DNA of 64,000 nucleotides from an uncultured Collinsella sp. (GCA_902490405.1 CABUDS010000005.1:22253-86252); one strand, 5' to 3'. Shown: positions 15,652-24,968, counted from the first letter of the stretch. The notes: a model not told the origin generated them from the sequence alone. Made by a program: numbers and translations.

Positions 15652-16230
15652 TTAGGCGAAGGTGATCTCGCCGTTCTCGCAGTCCATATCGGCAATGCGA
15701 GCCAGGCTCTCAACGCGGAAGCCGCGCTCGCGGAGCTTATCGCCACCGCCCTGGAAGCCTTTCTCCACCGCAATGCCAATGCCAGCAACCTCGGCACCCG
15801 CGGCCTCACAGATCTTGATAAGACCCTCAAGTGCGCAGCCGTTGGCCAGGAAGTCATCGATGATTAGGACCTTATCGCCCTCGGACAGGAAGCGCTTGCC
15901 CACGATGACCGGGTACTCCTTCTGCTTGGTAAAGGAGTAGATGGTCGTGGCATACTGCTCGCCGTCGAGGTTAATGGACTGGGCCTTCTTGGCAAAGACC
16001 ACCGGCACGCCGTCAAAATGCTGAGCTGCAATGCAGGCCATGCCAATGCCCGAAGCCTCGATCGTCAGAATCTTGTTGATCTCGACGCCCTCGAACAGAC
16101 GGGCCCACTCAGCGCCCATGTGATCGAACAGCTCAACGTCGCACTGGTGGTTGAGGAAGGCATCAACCTTAAGGACGTTACCGGCCTTTACGATGCCGTC
16201 ATGGCGAATACGATCCTCAAGCTCCTGCAT
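15652..16230 (-). CDS. xpt: Xanthine phosphoribosyltransferase
   Basis: This 192-residue type I phosphoribosyltransferase salvages xanthine to XMP using PRPP. The PRPP loop is VLIIDDFLANG at about residues 123-133, and the early IEASGIGMACIAAQ segment matches Xpt. Length is typical (about 190). The ATG at 16230 is preceded by GAGAAGGGG. No purine riboswitch was recognised in the short upstream region, unlike many Firmicutes xpt genes. It stands alone, with an MFS gene upstream on the same strand 158 bp away and a palindromic terminator downstream. Confidence 0.93.
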   Translation of the reverse strand: MQELEDRIRHDGIVKAGNVLKVDAFLNHQCDVELFDHMGAEWARLFEGVEINKILTIEASGIGMACIAAQHFDGVPVVFAKKAQSINLDGEQYATTIYSFTKQKEYPVIVGKRFLSEGDKVLIIDDFLANGCALEGLIKICEAAGAEVAGIGIAVEKGFQGGGDKLRERGFRVESLARIADMDCENGEITFA

Positions 16231-16387
16231 GGCGCAACCCCTTCTCGCGGCAACGATACCGCGCGATTAATAAACGTTGTTCGATAGTCTACCACGGACC
16301 GACCCCCGCCCGTCCCACAAGCCACATCGCACCACAAACCAGTCTTTTTGGGACGGCGCGAATCGTGGCAGACAGCCTCCCAACACG

Positions 16388-17692
16388 CTAATGGCGGGCG
16401 CGCATCTTCACCAAACGCACCATGGCGAGCGCAAAGCCCACAGCGGCCACAGCCATGAGCACGTAGAACACCGAGCGAAAGCCGAATAAGAACACATCCG
16501 GACGGCCTGCAACGAAACTGGTCACGGCCTCGCCCATCGCCACGCTCATCTGCCCATACAGGATATTTGACGCCACCGTAATACCGAGTGCCATGCCGGC
16601 GTAGCGCGCCAAACTGCCCAAGCTGCCAGCAAAACCGAGCGCTTCGCGCGGAGCCGAGCCCATGTACAGGGAGTTATTGGGGCTCTGGAAAATCGACGTG
16701 CCGCACGACATAAACGCGACGCAGCACACGATCACGGGGATGGAAGAGTGCTCGTCGAGCGTACTTACCGCAAAGAGACCGCACACGTACACACCCAGGC
16801 CGACCGCCGTGGGACCCTCGCAGCCAACACGGTCCGAAACCGTACCCGAAAGCGGCCCGATAAAGGCATTCACCATCGGCAGCGCCAAAAAGAGCAGTCC
16901 GGAAATATCGGAGCTAAAGCCATGGGCATCCTGGAAATAGAACGGCAGCACAAACTCAGATGCACCGATGCCGATAAACACAATAAGCATGCATGCCAAG
17001 TTAATCGTAAAAGCCGAACTCGCAAAGCAGCGACGCGCGGCCTCCGCCAGCGACATGGGGCGCTCACCGGCCTCCGGCTTAACATGCGGCAGTGTGTAAA
17101 GCCCCACGATAAACGAGATGACGCCAATGGGCAGGTTGATGAGGAAGATGCTCTCCCAGGGAAAGCTTGCCACCAGCATGCCGCCCAGCACGGGGCCGCA
17201 CATCATGCCGAGGGCCACAAAGGTCGCGAGGATACCCATAGCACGACCGCGCTCGCGCGCCGGAAACGACTCGGTGATGATTCCCATGTTGTTGGCCATG
17301 GCCGCCGCGCAACCGACGCCCTGAACAATGCGTGCCAGGATAAGAACCTCGAGCGAGGCCGAAAGGCCGCACAGCAGCGAGCCGACCGTAAAGACGATGA
17401 CGCCCAGCTGGAATACGCCCACCTTGCCGCGCACGTCGCCCAGACGGCCAAACGGCAGCATAGCCACGCATGTCGCAAGCAGATACACCGAGCTCACCAG
17501 CTGGATGCGGTCGAGGCCCACGCCCAGCTCCTTTTGCATCACGGGCAGTGCCACGGTCACGACGGTCGAACCCAGACACGCCATAAACGTCATGATGAGC
17601 ACGGTAAACAGAATCGCCCATTTGTTCTTGCCATGGGTGTCGCCCTCTAGGGCAATGTGCTCGCGGCGAAGCTGCTCTGCGGTTTTCTCCAT
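16388..17692 (-). CDS. MFS transporter, DHA2-like drug exporter
   Basis: This is a 434-residue major facilitator with 12-14 hydrophobic segments. Motif A appears as GRLGDVRGK after the second helix, and the fifth-helix antiporter region reads MGILATFVALGMMCGPVLGGML, which marks proton-driven exporters. Similarity to DHA2-type multidrug transporters is evident, but the substrate is unknown. The ATG at 17692 is chosen because AAAGGA is five bases upstream; an in-frame ATG at 17698 abuts the ribosome site. It sits downstream of metY but behind a strong terminator, so it is probably expressed separately. Confidence 0.85.
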   Translation of the reverse strand: MEKTAEQLRREHIALEGDTHGKNKWAILFTVLIMTFMACLGSTVVTVALPVMQKELGVGLDRIQLVSSVYLLATCVAMLPFGRLGDVRGKVGVFQLGVIVFTVGSLLCGLSASLEVLILARIVQGVGCAAAMANNMGIITESFPARERGRAMGILATFVALGMMCGPVLGGMLVASFPWESIFLINLPIGVISFIVGLYTLPHVKPEAGERPMSLAEAARRCFASSAFTINLACMLIVFIGIGASEFVLPFYFQDAHGFSSDISGLLFLALPMVNAFIGPLSGTVSDRVGCEGPTAVGLGVYVCGLFAVSTLDEHSSIPVIVCCVAFMSCGTSIFQSPNNSLYMGSAPREALGFAGSLGSLARYAGMALGITVASNILYGQMSVAMGEAVTSFVAGRPDVFLFGFRSVFYVLMAVAAVGFALAMVRLVKMRARH

Positions 17693-17717
17693 ATCCATCC
17701 TTTCGAGTGGCGCAACA

Positions 17718-17764
17718 CAAAAACGGGGCCCCAATCGCCTGCAAACAGCCGCGATTGGGGTCCC
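17718..17764 (-). terminator. Rho-independent terminator of metY
   Basis: On the minus strand GGGACCCCAATCGC pairs with GCGATTGGGGCCCC around a 12-base loop and is followed by TTTTTG. It lies 70 bp after the metY stop. Confidence 0.85.
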
Positions 17765-17834
17765 GCCTACGGAATCGGAACGTAAAGGTCGCCGAAGCCC
17801 TCTGTCGGCATCGGCGACTTATGCGAACGCTAGC

Positions 17835-19118
17835 CTAGCACTGCTCGAGAGCCTGCTCAAGGTCGGCAATCAGGTCAGCCGTGTCCTCGAGGCCGCACGA
17901 CAGGCGCACCATGTCGGCGGAGATGCCACAGGCGATGAGCTCCTCATCGTTCATCTGGCGATGCGTGGCGTTAGCGGGATGCAGGCAGCAAGTGCGGGCG
18001 TCGGCCACATGCGTGGCGATCTGGGCGAGCTTGAGGCTCTTCATAAAGGTCTCGGCCGCCGCGCGACCACCGTTAAAGCCAAAGCTCACGACGCCACAAG
18101 TACCGTTGGGCATGTACTTCTGAGCCAGGTCATAGTATTTGTCGCCCTCCAGGCCCGGATAGCTCACGAAGCGCACCTTGGGATGACTCTGCAGGAACTT
18201 AGCGACCGCCAGGCCGTTCTCGCAATGACGCGGCATGCGCACATGCAGGCTCTCGAGCGAGCTGTTCAGGAAAAACGCCGCCTGCGGGTTCTGCATGGGA
18301 CCAAGATCGCGCATGAGCTGCGCGGTGGCCTTGGTGATGAAGGCGCCCTCGCGGCCGAACTTCTCGGCATAGGTCACGCCATGGTAGCTCTCATCGGGCG
18401 TGGTGAGACCCGGGAACTTGTCAGCATGGGCCATCCAGTCAAACTGACCGTGATCGACAATCACACCGCCCAGGTAGGCCGCGTGACCGTCCATGTACTT
18501 GGTCGTGGAGTGCGTGACGATATCGGCACCCCACTCAAAAGGACGACACATCACGGGCGTCGGGAAGGTGTTGTCGACCATCAGCGGCACGCCGTGGTCA
18601 TGCGCGGCCTTGGCAAAGCGCTCAATATCGAGCACGGCGAGGGCGGGATTGGCGATGGTCTCGCCAAAGACGAGCTTGGTGTTGGGCCGGAAGGCTGCTT
18701 CCAGCTCCTCATCGGTGCAGTCGGGAGCAACGAACGTGCAGGTAACGCCCATGCGGCCCATGGTATGGGCAAGCAGGTTGTAGGTACCGCCGTAGATGGC
18801 AGAGCTCGCGACCACGTGATCGCCGGCACCGGCCACGTTAAAGATCGCGAGGAAGTTCGCAGCCATGCCCGAGCTCGTGAGCATCGCAGCAGTGCCGCCC
18901 TCCATCTCGCAGATCTTGGCGGCAACCAGATCACACGTGGGATTCTGCAGACGGCTGTAGAAGTAGCCCGACTCCTCCAGGTCAAACAGCTTGCCCATGT
19001 GCTCGGACGTGTCGTACTTCCACGTGGTTGACTGGTAGATAGGCACCTGACGCGGCTCTGCATCGCCCGGGCGATAACCGCCCTGAACACACGTGGTACC
19101 GATGGTCTGCTCGCTCAT
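17835..19118 (-). CDS. metY: O-acetylhomoserine sulfhydrylase (aminocarboxypropyltransferase)
   Basis: This 427-residue Cys/Met-metabolism PLP enzyme makes homocysteine from O-acetylhomoserine and sulfide. The PLP lysine lies in HSTTKYMDGH at about residue 210. Other family features are YSRLQNPT near the N-terminus, SSGMAA, and the C-terminal RLSCGLED. The ATG at 19118 follows GGGAG with a six-base gap; an upstream in-frame TTG is less likely. As a sulfide-using enzyme it could share the sulfide pool with the L-cysteine desulfidase at 23.6-25 kb. A cystathionine synthase or lyase is less likely given the length and motif pattern. Confidence 0.9.
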   Translation of the reverse strand: MSEQTIGTTCVQGGYRPGDAEPRQVPIYQSTTWKYDTSEHMGKLFDLEESGYFYSRLQNPTCDLVAAKICEMEGGTAAMLTSSGMAANFLAIFNVAGAGDHVVASSAIYGGTYNLLAHTMGRMGVTCTFVAPDCTDEELEAAFRPNTKLVFGETIANPALAVLDIERFAKAAHDHGVPLMVDNTFPTPVMCRPFEWGADIVTHSTTKYMDGHAAYLGGVIVDHGQFDWMAHADKFPGLTTPDESYHGVTYAEKFGREGAFITKATAQLMRDLGPMQNPQAAFFLNSSLESLHVRMPRHCENGLAVAKFLQSHPKVRFVSYPGLEGDKYYDLAQKYMPNGTCGVVSFGFNGGRAAAETFMKSLKLAQIATHVADARTCCLHPANATHRQMNDEELIACGISADMVRLSCGLEDTADLIADLEQALEQC

Positions 19119-19348
19119 ATCCAACTCCCTTACTTGGGTTTTGATTTTATTCGGTTCACGATACCGCTACCCCGCACCCCTCTCAACCCATCCCGCCGAT
19201 AGGTTATGAGACAAATAAATCAGGGGCATTCGTCTCAGCCTTAGGCATTTATTCGATGGATATACATGAGGCATACATGAAGCTCTCGATGATTACATGC
19301 CCCGTCACGGGTACCATAGGCGGGTACACCGTGACCAAGGAGACAACG

Positions 19349-19795
19349 ATGAAGCAAATCGATACAGCCCAGCTCGACATCACCGCCTGTCAGGCTCAGG
19401 CTGCCGAGTACCACGCCAGTGGCTTTAATTGCGCGCAGGCCGTCGCCTGCACGCTCACGCCCGCCGTCGGGCTTGACCCCCAAGTCGCCTTTACCCTCAC
19501 CGAGGGCTTTGGCGCCGGCATGGGCGGCATGACCGAAACCTGCGGCGCTATCTCGGGCGCCGTGGCCATCATGGGCTTTGTAATGAGCGACGGCATGGAA
19601 AACCCCAAGACCAAGGGCCAGACCTACAAGCTGTCGCGCGAGATCGCCAAGCGTTTTGGCGAGAAGAACACGACGACCGTCTGCGGCACGCTCAAGGGCG
19701 TCGGATCGGACAAGGGTCCGCTCCGCAGCTGTCCCGGCTGCATCGACGATGCCGTCGAAATCGCATGCGATATGCTAAAGCAGCTCGCCGAGTAA
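19349..19795 (+). CDS. C_GCAxxG_C_C family redox-active protein
   Basis: This 148-residue protein belongs to the C_GCAxxG_C_C family, named for its cysteine pattern: FNCAQAV, ETCGAISGAV, TVCGTL and RSCPGCIDDA. The family is common in anaerobes and is thought to be redox-active or metal-binding; no reaction is established. The ATG at 19349 follows AAGGAG with a seven-base gap, preferred over an earlier in-frame ATG at 19256 with no ribosome site. It is a single-gene unit, divergent from metY and convergent with the YigZ-family gene. Confidence 0.85.
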   Translation: MKQIDTAQLDITACQAQAAEYHASGFNCAQAVACTLTPAVGLDPQVAFTLTEGFGAGMGGMTETCGAISGAVAIMGFVMSDGMENPKTKGQTYKLSREIAKRFGEKNTTTVCGTLKGVGSDKGPLRSCPGCIDDAVEIACDMLKQLAE

Positions 19796-19807
19796 ACGAT
19801 AGCAACA

Positions 19808-19861
19808 GAAAACGACGGCCGGCGCGCTTGAGATTCATCCAAAAGCACGCCAGCCGTCGCC
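19808..19861 (-). terminator. Terminator between convergent genes
   Basis: GACGGCTGGCGTGCTT pairs with AAGCGCGCCGGCCGTC on the minus strand, followed by TTTTCTGTT. It lies immediately after the YigZ-family stop codon and could also act in the plus direction. Confidence 0.65.
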
Positions 19862-19862
19862 G

Positions 19863-20498
19863 TTAGAACTCAGCAAATTCGGGAGCGCCGACCTCAATCT
19901 CCTCACGCCCCGCCATAAGCTCGCGCATCTTGGCGCAAAACAGCTCCTGCTCCCCCGCCTTAAACGCCAAGTGAAGTGTCACGGCATCCGCGTAATCGGT
20001 ATCCAAAACCTTGGCACCCGAATCCTGCGCCAAACGAAGCACCTGCTCATACTGCGGATAGGCAACATACACGTCAACCGGCACGACACTTGTCATCTCG
20101 ACGATTTGCCCGGCCTCCCGAGCAGCCGCCACCGCCTCCTGTGTCGCCGCGGTATAGGCGCGCACCAAGCCACCAGGCCCCAACAGCGTGCCACCAAAAT
20201 AGCGCGTCACTACGCAGCAAACATTTTTGAGCCCCGCACCGCGCAGCACCTCGAGCGTCGGCATTCCGCTCGTGCGGCTTGGCTCGCCATCATCGCTCTG
20301 GCGCTCGCGTCCATCGACCAAAATCCACGCGGGCACATTATGCCGAGCGTCATAATGACGCTTGCGAACCATCTCGATAAAAGCATTCGCCTCGTCCTCG
20401 GACTCAATATGGATCAACTGGGCAATAAACCGGCTCTTGCGGTCCACAAACTCACCCGAAGCCTCAATATTCAATTGCAGAGTAAAATAGCTGTCCAA
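19863..20498 (-). CDS. YigZ/IMPACT family protein
   Basis: This 211-residue protein has the UPF0029/IMPACT fold. The N-terminal domain carries KSRFIAQL, DDGEPSRTSGMP and RYFGGTLLGPGGLVRAY, the core YigZ signature; a ferredoxin-like C-terminal domain of about 75 residues follows. Bacterial YigZ is linked to translation or nucleotide binding, but the function is unsettled. No ATG is suitably placed; the TTG at 20498 lies behind GAGGGG with a five-base gap and starts MDSYFTLQ, so a TTG start is assigned. Repeat element copy C lies 100-200 bp upstream. Confidence 0.88.
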   Translation of the reverse strand: MDSYFTLQLNIEASGEFVDRKSRFIAQLIHIESEDEANAFIEMVRKRHYDARHNVPAWILVDGRERQSDDGEPSRTSGMPTLEVLRGAGLKNVCCVVTRYFGGTLLGPGGLVRAYTAATQEAVAAAREAGQIVEMTSVVPVDVYVAYPQYEQVLRLAQDSGAKVLDTDYADAVTLHLAFKAGEQELFCAKMRELMAGREEIEVGAPEFAEF

Positions 20499-20611
20499 AA
20501 AAGCCCCTCAACAACAAGCAAAGCAACAAACAGCCTCAATAATACGGCAAAGGTCGTACCGTTGCCCTCTCCAACAAGAACGGAAACGCCAATGATGCCG
20601 TCACCAACAGC

Positions 20612-20713
20612 GAGAACCCGTCAGCGCGAGCAAGGTGCCTTGAAAGACGAGGGCATTGACCTTATGGTCATGCCCGAAGGCTTGAAAGGCAGATTGCCGC
20701 GCTGACGGGTTCG
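20612..20713. repeat. Intergenic structured element, copy C (diverged)
   Basis: This is a third palindromic element of the same architecture as copies A and B. The outer stem is GAACCCGTCAGCGCG/CGCGCTGACGGGTT, the middle stem TGCCTT/AAGGCA, and the apical stem GGGCAT-GACC/GGTC-ATGCCC (about 20651-20675). Unpaired blocks GAAAGACGAG and GGCTTGAA line up with GAAAGAGGAG and GGTTTGA in A and B, although the stems differ in sequence. It lies directly downstream of RNase P RNA on the minus strand. Confidence 0.55.
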
Positions 20714-20726
20714 CAGCGTCAACAAA

Positions 20727-21094
20727 GTGCTGAGTGGGCCTGTAAGCCGGGTTCTGTCGTGAACGGTCATTTATCTTGTCTGCACGTTACCGTGCAGCTC
20801 CACGCACGCTACCCGAACGCGGACCGGGCCGGCCCATAGCGTTCCTATTCGCGCTTGCTCCGGATGGGGCTTGCCAAGCCGCCGTGTTGCCACGACGCTG
20901 GTGGTCTCTTACACCACCGTTTCAGCTTTTCCCTTTACGCCTTGCGGCGCAGGTGGGAGTCTTCTTTTCTGCGGCGCTTTCCGTCGGATCACTCCGCCCG
21001 GCCGTTAGCCGGCATCCCGCCCTCTGGAGCCCGGACTTTCCTCACGCGTGCCGCAAGCAGCACATCGCGCGACCGTCTGGCCCACTCAGCAGTG
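20727..21094 (-). ncRNA. rnpB: RNase P RNA (class A)
   Basis: The minus strand reads as the catalytic RNA of RNase P. Universally conserved stretches are present: GAGGAAAGTCCGGGCTCC near the 5' end and ACAGAACCCGGCTTA near the 3' end. The terminal P1 helix is GCTGAGTGGGCC (5') with GGCCCACTCAGC (3'). The ~365 nt size fits a high-GC actinobacterial class A RNA. The ends are estimated from P1, so they may be off by a few bases. The RNA trims 5' leaders from tRNA precursors together with RnpA. Confidence 0.95.
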
Positions 21095-21353
21095 CAAGAG
21101 TGTAACACACCGTTGCCGCAGGCAATGGCACAACGCAAACGCTCGACACGATAAACCAAGAACCGCCATGCGCTACAATGGTCCTGTCGATGGGCAACGT
21201 CGTCAGTCGAGACGCGACCGCGCTCCGCACCCCTCCGTCTACTCGGTGTGTTCCCGCCTCCTCCCCGAGGCGGGATGTCGGCTTTTTTCATGCACCGACA
21301 ATCCAATAGCCTGTGGACAGCCCGGCAGCATTGCGCATCTCGGTGCCAAATGC
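21095..21353. other. Intergenic region holding the rnpB promoter and a terminator-like hairpin
   Basis: This 259-bp stretch precedes rnpB (minus strand). A weak -10-like TTACACT is just before the RNA. On the plus strand CCCGCCTC/GAGGCGGG with six T residues eight bases later (about 21248-21286) resembles a terminator, and TACAAT at about 21174 could be a -10, so a ~100-nt plus-strand RNA is conceivable. No known RNA family was recognised. Confidence 0.35.
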
Positions 21354-21392
21354 AAAAAGGGACCCGTCCATTACGGACGGGTCCCTTAAAAC
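21354..21392 (-). terminator. Rho-independent terminator of rpsA
   Basis: A perfect stem AAGGGACCCGTCC/GGACGGGTCCCTT with a five-base loop is followed by TTTTT on the minus strand, 20 bp after the rpsA stop. Confidence 0.9.
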
Positions 21393-21411
21393 AAGTGATC
21401 GTCAAACCGAT

Positions 21412-22578
21412 TTACTCGGCGTCGGTCTCCTCGTCCTTCTTCTCGGAAGGCAGCGGGGTAACCTCGATCTCGACGCCCAGAGTCTCAGCAGCGGACTTCA
21501 TGGACAGGGAGATACGACGACGGTCGAGGTCGATCTCCATGACCTTGACCTGAACCTTGTCGCCCACGTGGGTAACCTGAGAAGGCTGGTCGACGTGCTT
21601 GTTGGCCATCTCGGAGATGTGCACCAGGCCCTCGATGCCCTCGCCCAGGTCGACGAAAGCGCCAAACGGGACAAGCTTGGTCACAGTGCCCTCGACAATA
21701 GCGCCGACGGGGTACTTCTTGACCAGTGCGCGCCACGGATCCTCGGTGGTCTGCTTGAGACCCAGGGAGATGCGCTCGCGGTTGAGATCGACGTCGAGAA
21801 CCTCGACCTCGACCTCCTGGCCGACCTTGACAACCTCGGAAGGATGGTTGACGTGGTTCCAGGAGAGCTCGGAGATGTGGATGAGGCCGTCGATACCGCC
21901 GAGGTCGACGAAGGCGCCGAAGTCGACGATGGAGGAAACGGTGCCCTGGAGACGCATGCCAGACTTGAGCTTGGACAGGATCTCGGAGCGCTCGGCCTTA
22001 CGGGACTCCTCGAGCACGACGCGACGGGAGAGGACGACGTTGTTGCGGTTGCGGTCCATCTCGATGACGCGGGCCTCGATGCGGGTGCCCATGTAGGAGG
22101 TGAGGTCCTTGACGCGACGGAGGTCAACGAGGGAAGCGGGCAGGAAGCCACGCAGGCCGATGTCGAGGATCAGGCCGCCCTTGACAACCTCGATAACCTC
22201 GCCCTCGACGTTCTCGCCGGAGTTGAACTTCTCCTCGATGCGGTTCCAAGCACGCTCGTACTCGGCACGCTTCTTGGACAGGACCAGACGACCGTCCTTG
22301 TCCTCCTTCTGGAGAACCAGAGCCTCGATGGGATCACCGAGTGCAACGATGTCTGCAGGGTTAGCGTCCTTGCGGATGGACAGCTCGCGGACCGGGATAA
22401 CGCCCTCGGACTTGAATCCGATGTCAACGAGCACCTCGTCATGCTCGATCTTAACGACAGTGCCGTTAACGAGATCGCCCTCATCAAAGTCGGTAATCGT
22501 ACCGTCGATGAGGTTGTTCATCTCCTCCTCGTTGACATCGTCAAGAGAGAAAATGGACGAGTTCTGAATCTCACTCAA
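21412..22578 (-). CDS. rpsA: 30S ribosomal protein S1
   Basis: This 388-residue protein has four consecutive S1 OB-fold domains: roughly residues 35-105, 120-190, 205-275 and 290-360, the last two containing VDFGAFVDLG and VPFGAFVDLG. Four repeats is usual in Gram-positives, against six in E. coli. The acidic C-terminal tail ends EKKDEETDAE. It helps mRNA binding and initiation on the small subunit. The best start is a TTG at 22578 with AAGGGG seven bases upstream; no ATG fits the conserved N-terminus. It is divergent from the HAD gene across a 315-bp AT-richer region. Confidence 0.93.
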   Translation of the reverse strand: MSEIQNSSIFSLDDVNEEEMNNLIDGTITDFDEGDLVNGTVVKIEHDEVLVDIGFKSEGVIPVRELSIRKDANPADIVALGDPIEALVLQKEDKDGRLVLSKKRAEYERAWNRIEEKFNSGENVEGEVIEVVKGGLILDIGLRGFLPASLVDLRRVKDLTSYMGTRIEARVIEMDRNRNNVVLSRRVVLEESRKAERSEILSKLKSGMRLQGTVSSIVDFGAFVDLGGIDGLIHISELSWNHVNHPSEVVKVGQEVEVEVLDVDLNRERISLGLKQTTEDPWRALVKKYPVGAIVEGTVTKLVPFGAFVDLGEGIEGLVHISEMANKHVDQPSQVTHVGDKVQVKVMEIDLDRRRISLSMKSAAETLGVEIEVTPLPSEKKDEETDAE

Positions 22579-22893
22579 AGGTGGACCCCTTTCGAACTAC
22601 GGGGCCCCGATTGCTAGGACCTACAGAAGGGTGCGACAAGCACACAACGTTTAGGAACACTCGGGAGCCGACAGATACTGATGTGACGCTTATGCAATCA
22701 CGTCCGTATAGATTACGGGGAAATCACTTCGATTTCAAGCGTGAACTGCGATTTTTTACTCGTATGGAGACTTTTTCGCAATCTTGTGAACGACTGTCTC
22801 CACAAGTTGACGATAAGCAGTGAAGCATACTGCTTTGGGGTAAAGTATCCCAGACATACGATTCTGGAACGATTTTTCGAGAAAGGTGCCCGC
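22579..22893. other. Divergent promoter region between rpsA and a HAD phosphatase gene
   Basis: This 315-bp non-coding and AT-richer region carries the rpsA leader on the minus side and a TTGACG hexamer at about 22807 followed by TACTGC (15-base spacing) on the plus side. No known riboswitch or ribosomal-protein autoregulatory element was recognised. Confidence 0.35.
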
Positions 22894-23652
22894 GTGCTCA
22901 AAGCAGTCGTTTTCGATATGGACGAGACGCTTCTTAGCATTAACCTCAATGCGTTCATCCTTCGCTATTTTAAGGATGTCTCATCGATGCTCGCGGATAT
23001 CGGACGTCGCAGCCGCGGGGGCACGATGGCACGCCTCGGCACCATCCTGGTCGACCTCAACGCCAATCGCCGCAGCGGCACGGACAACCGCACCAATCTT
23101 GAGTTTTACCAAGAAGAGGTCAAGCGCCGATGCGGGATTTGCCTCTCCGATCCCCTCATCTACGAGGCGTTTACCTACTACGACCGCGAAGTTCTTCCGT
23201 ACAAGAATGACGAACTCATCAACGCCCATGCCATGCCGGGCGCACACGCCGCGCTCCAGGCCGTACAGGACGCAGGGCTGCGCTGCGCGCTCTTTACCAA
23301 CCCCAGCTTTCCGCAGGGGGCCATCGAGTGCCGCATGGGTTGGGGCGACCTGGCCGACGCCCCCTTTGAGCTCGTCACGCACATGGGAAACGCCACCCGC
23401 TGCAAGCCTGATGCCACCTACTATCTAGAGCAGCTTCAGGTGATGGGGCTCGAACCGCACGAGGTCCTTATGGTGGGCAACGATCCCAAACGCGACTTCC
23501 CTAGCCCCGCCTGCGGCATTCAGACTGCCTATGTAGGCCAGGGCAAGCCCAACCGAGTCACCTGGCGCGGAACCATGGAAGGCTTCGCCCGCGACTTTAA
23601 CGCCGTAGTAGAAGCCTTCTACGAACACCAAGTAGCGGAAGAGTTGTCCTAA
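22894..23652 (+). CDS. HAD-superfamily hydrolase
   Basis: This 252-residue phosphatase of the haloacid dehalogenase superfamily has motif I as FDMDETLLS, motif II in ALFTNPS, a motif III lysine near RCKPDA, and motif IV in MVGNDPKRDFP. The cap is alpha-helical, between motifs I and II. The substrate is unknown. The GTG at 22894 directly precedes the conserved LKAVVFDMD and has GAAAGG seven bases upstream; longer frames extend into AT-rich non-coding sequence. Its stop overlaps that of the convergent L-cysteine desulfidase gene by a few bases. Confidence 0.85.
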   Translation: MLKAVVFDMDETLLSINLNAFILRYFKDVSSMLADIGRRSRGGTMARLGTILVDLNANRRSGTDNRTNLEFYQEEVKRRCGICLSDPLIYEAFTYYDREVLPYKNDELINAHAMPGAHAALQAVQDAGLRCALFTNPSFPQGAIECRMGWGDLADAPFELVTHMGNATRCKPDATYYLEQLQVMGLEPHEVLMVGNDPKRDFPSPACGIQTAYVGQGKPNRVTWRGTMEGFARDFNAVVEAFYEHQVAEELS

Positions 23653-24968
23653 CAGACTCGAGTCTTGCCGATCATGATGTTGAGGATCTCGACGTCGGTG
23701 TCCTTCATGCCCACGCGGCCCACGTAGCCCATGCTGGCAATCGTCTGCTCGACGGTATCCTGGATCAAACCCTCGCCGGCACGGAAGCCACGCCCCTGCA
23801 TGGCCATGTCATGTCCCAGAATCGCCGCATCGACGGCAGCCGAAATCTTGGCGGCACAACTCGCCTTGGCGCCGTCGCACACGATGCCGCCCACGTTACC
23901 GAGCGTATTCGAGACCGTCGCGCCAATCTGCTCGCACGTGCCACCGCACAGCCAGGTAATCGCAGCGCCGGCGCCGCACGCGGCGCAAATAGCACCGCAA
24001 AACGCCGAAAGCGCACCAATATAGCTCTTGATATGCACGGCGATAAGATCGGACAGCATCACGGCGCGCACCAGACGCTCGTGGTCGCAACGCAGGTACT
24101 CGGCATACTCCATGACGGGCAATGCGCAGGTAATGCCTTGATTGCCCGAGCCGCACACAATGGCGACCGGCAGCGCGCAACCGTTCATGCGGGCGTCGGA
24201 CCCGGCGGCCGCACGGGCACGGGCACGGCAGGCGACGTCATCGGCACGAGCACCCAGCAGCGTACGACCCACCTCGGCGCCCCAAGCGTGCGCAAGGCCC
24301 TCGGCACTGATTGCGCCATTCAGCTCAATCTGACGCTCAACGGCAGCGCGGGCGCCCTCAATGTCACCGTCCTCGATAAAGTCGATGATGGAATCAATGG
24401 ACATGGGCGTATCGGCGTTATCTGCCGCACGCTCGGCCACCACGCGCTCGGCGCAGGCGGCGCACTCCCCCGCCGACTTGCCGCATACCGGAATACCATC
24501 GAGCGTATGGCACGTGACATTAGTGTGGTGATCGGTAATCTCGACGACCGCGGTATGGCCCCCGGCCGTCGCAGTCACCTTGATGTAGAGGTTGGGCACA
24601 CCCTCGACAAGCGACACATCGCAGTAGCCAGCGTCGGCGAGGAGCTCGGCCACACGAGCGCGGTCTTCATCGTTAACGCTCTCGAGCACCTCGAGCGCGC
24701 TCTTGGCGTCACCGCCCACGGCGCCCAGCACGGCCGCGGCCTCAATACCGTGCATGCCGCCCGAGTTGGGCACGGTCACGCTCTTAACGTTCTTGATGAT
24801 GTTGCCTGAGCAGGCAACATCCATATGATCGGGTTCGCAACCGAGCGTCTGGCTCGCCAGCGCCGCTGCATAGGCAACGGCAATGGGCTCGGTGCAGCCA
24901 AGTGCGCAGACAAGCTCGCGGTTCAAGACATCGCAAAAAGCGGCATCGCGGATGGAATCGGTAGGCAT
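23649..24968 (-). CDS. L-cysteine desulfidase (CyuA/YhaM, UPF0597 family)
   Basis: This 439-residue member of the serine-dehydratase-alpha-like UPF0597 family degrades L-cysteine to pyruvate, ammonia and sulfide with a [4Fe-4S] cluster. Candidate cluster cysteines include those in ALGCTEP, ACSGN, ITCALPV and CGGTCEQ. The protein is cysteine-rich, as expected of this oxygen-sensitive enzyme. The ATG at 24968 follows AGGAG with a six-base gap; the extra 29 codons upstream are AT-rich and unlike the family. Sulfide from this enzyme could feed metY. It stands alone, convergent with the HAD gene. Serine dehydratase activity is a less likely alternative. Confidence 0.87.
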   Translation of the reverse strand: MPTDSIRDAAFCDVLNRELVCALGCTEPIAVAYAAALASQTLGCEPDHMDVACSGNIIKNVKSVTVPNSGGMHGIEAAAVLGAVGGDAKSALEVLESVNDEDRARVAELLADAGYCDVSLVEGVPNLYIKVTATAGGHTAVVEITDHHTNVTCHTLDGIPVCGKSAGECAACAERVVAERAADNADTPMSIDSIIDFIEDGDIEGARAAVERQIELNGAISAEGLAHAWGAEVGRTLLGARADDVACRARARAAAGSDARMNGCALPVAIVCGSGNQGITCALPVMEYAEYLRCDHERLVRAVMLSDLIAVHIKSYIGALSAFCGAICAACGAGAAITWLCGGTCEQIGATVSNTLGNVGGIVCDGAKASCAAKISAAVDAAILGHDMAMQGRGFRAGEGLIQDTVEQTIASMGYVGRVGMKDTDVEILNIMIGKTRVC

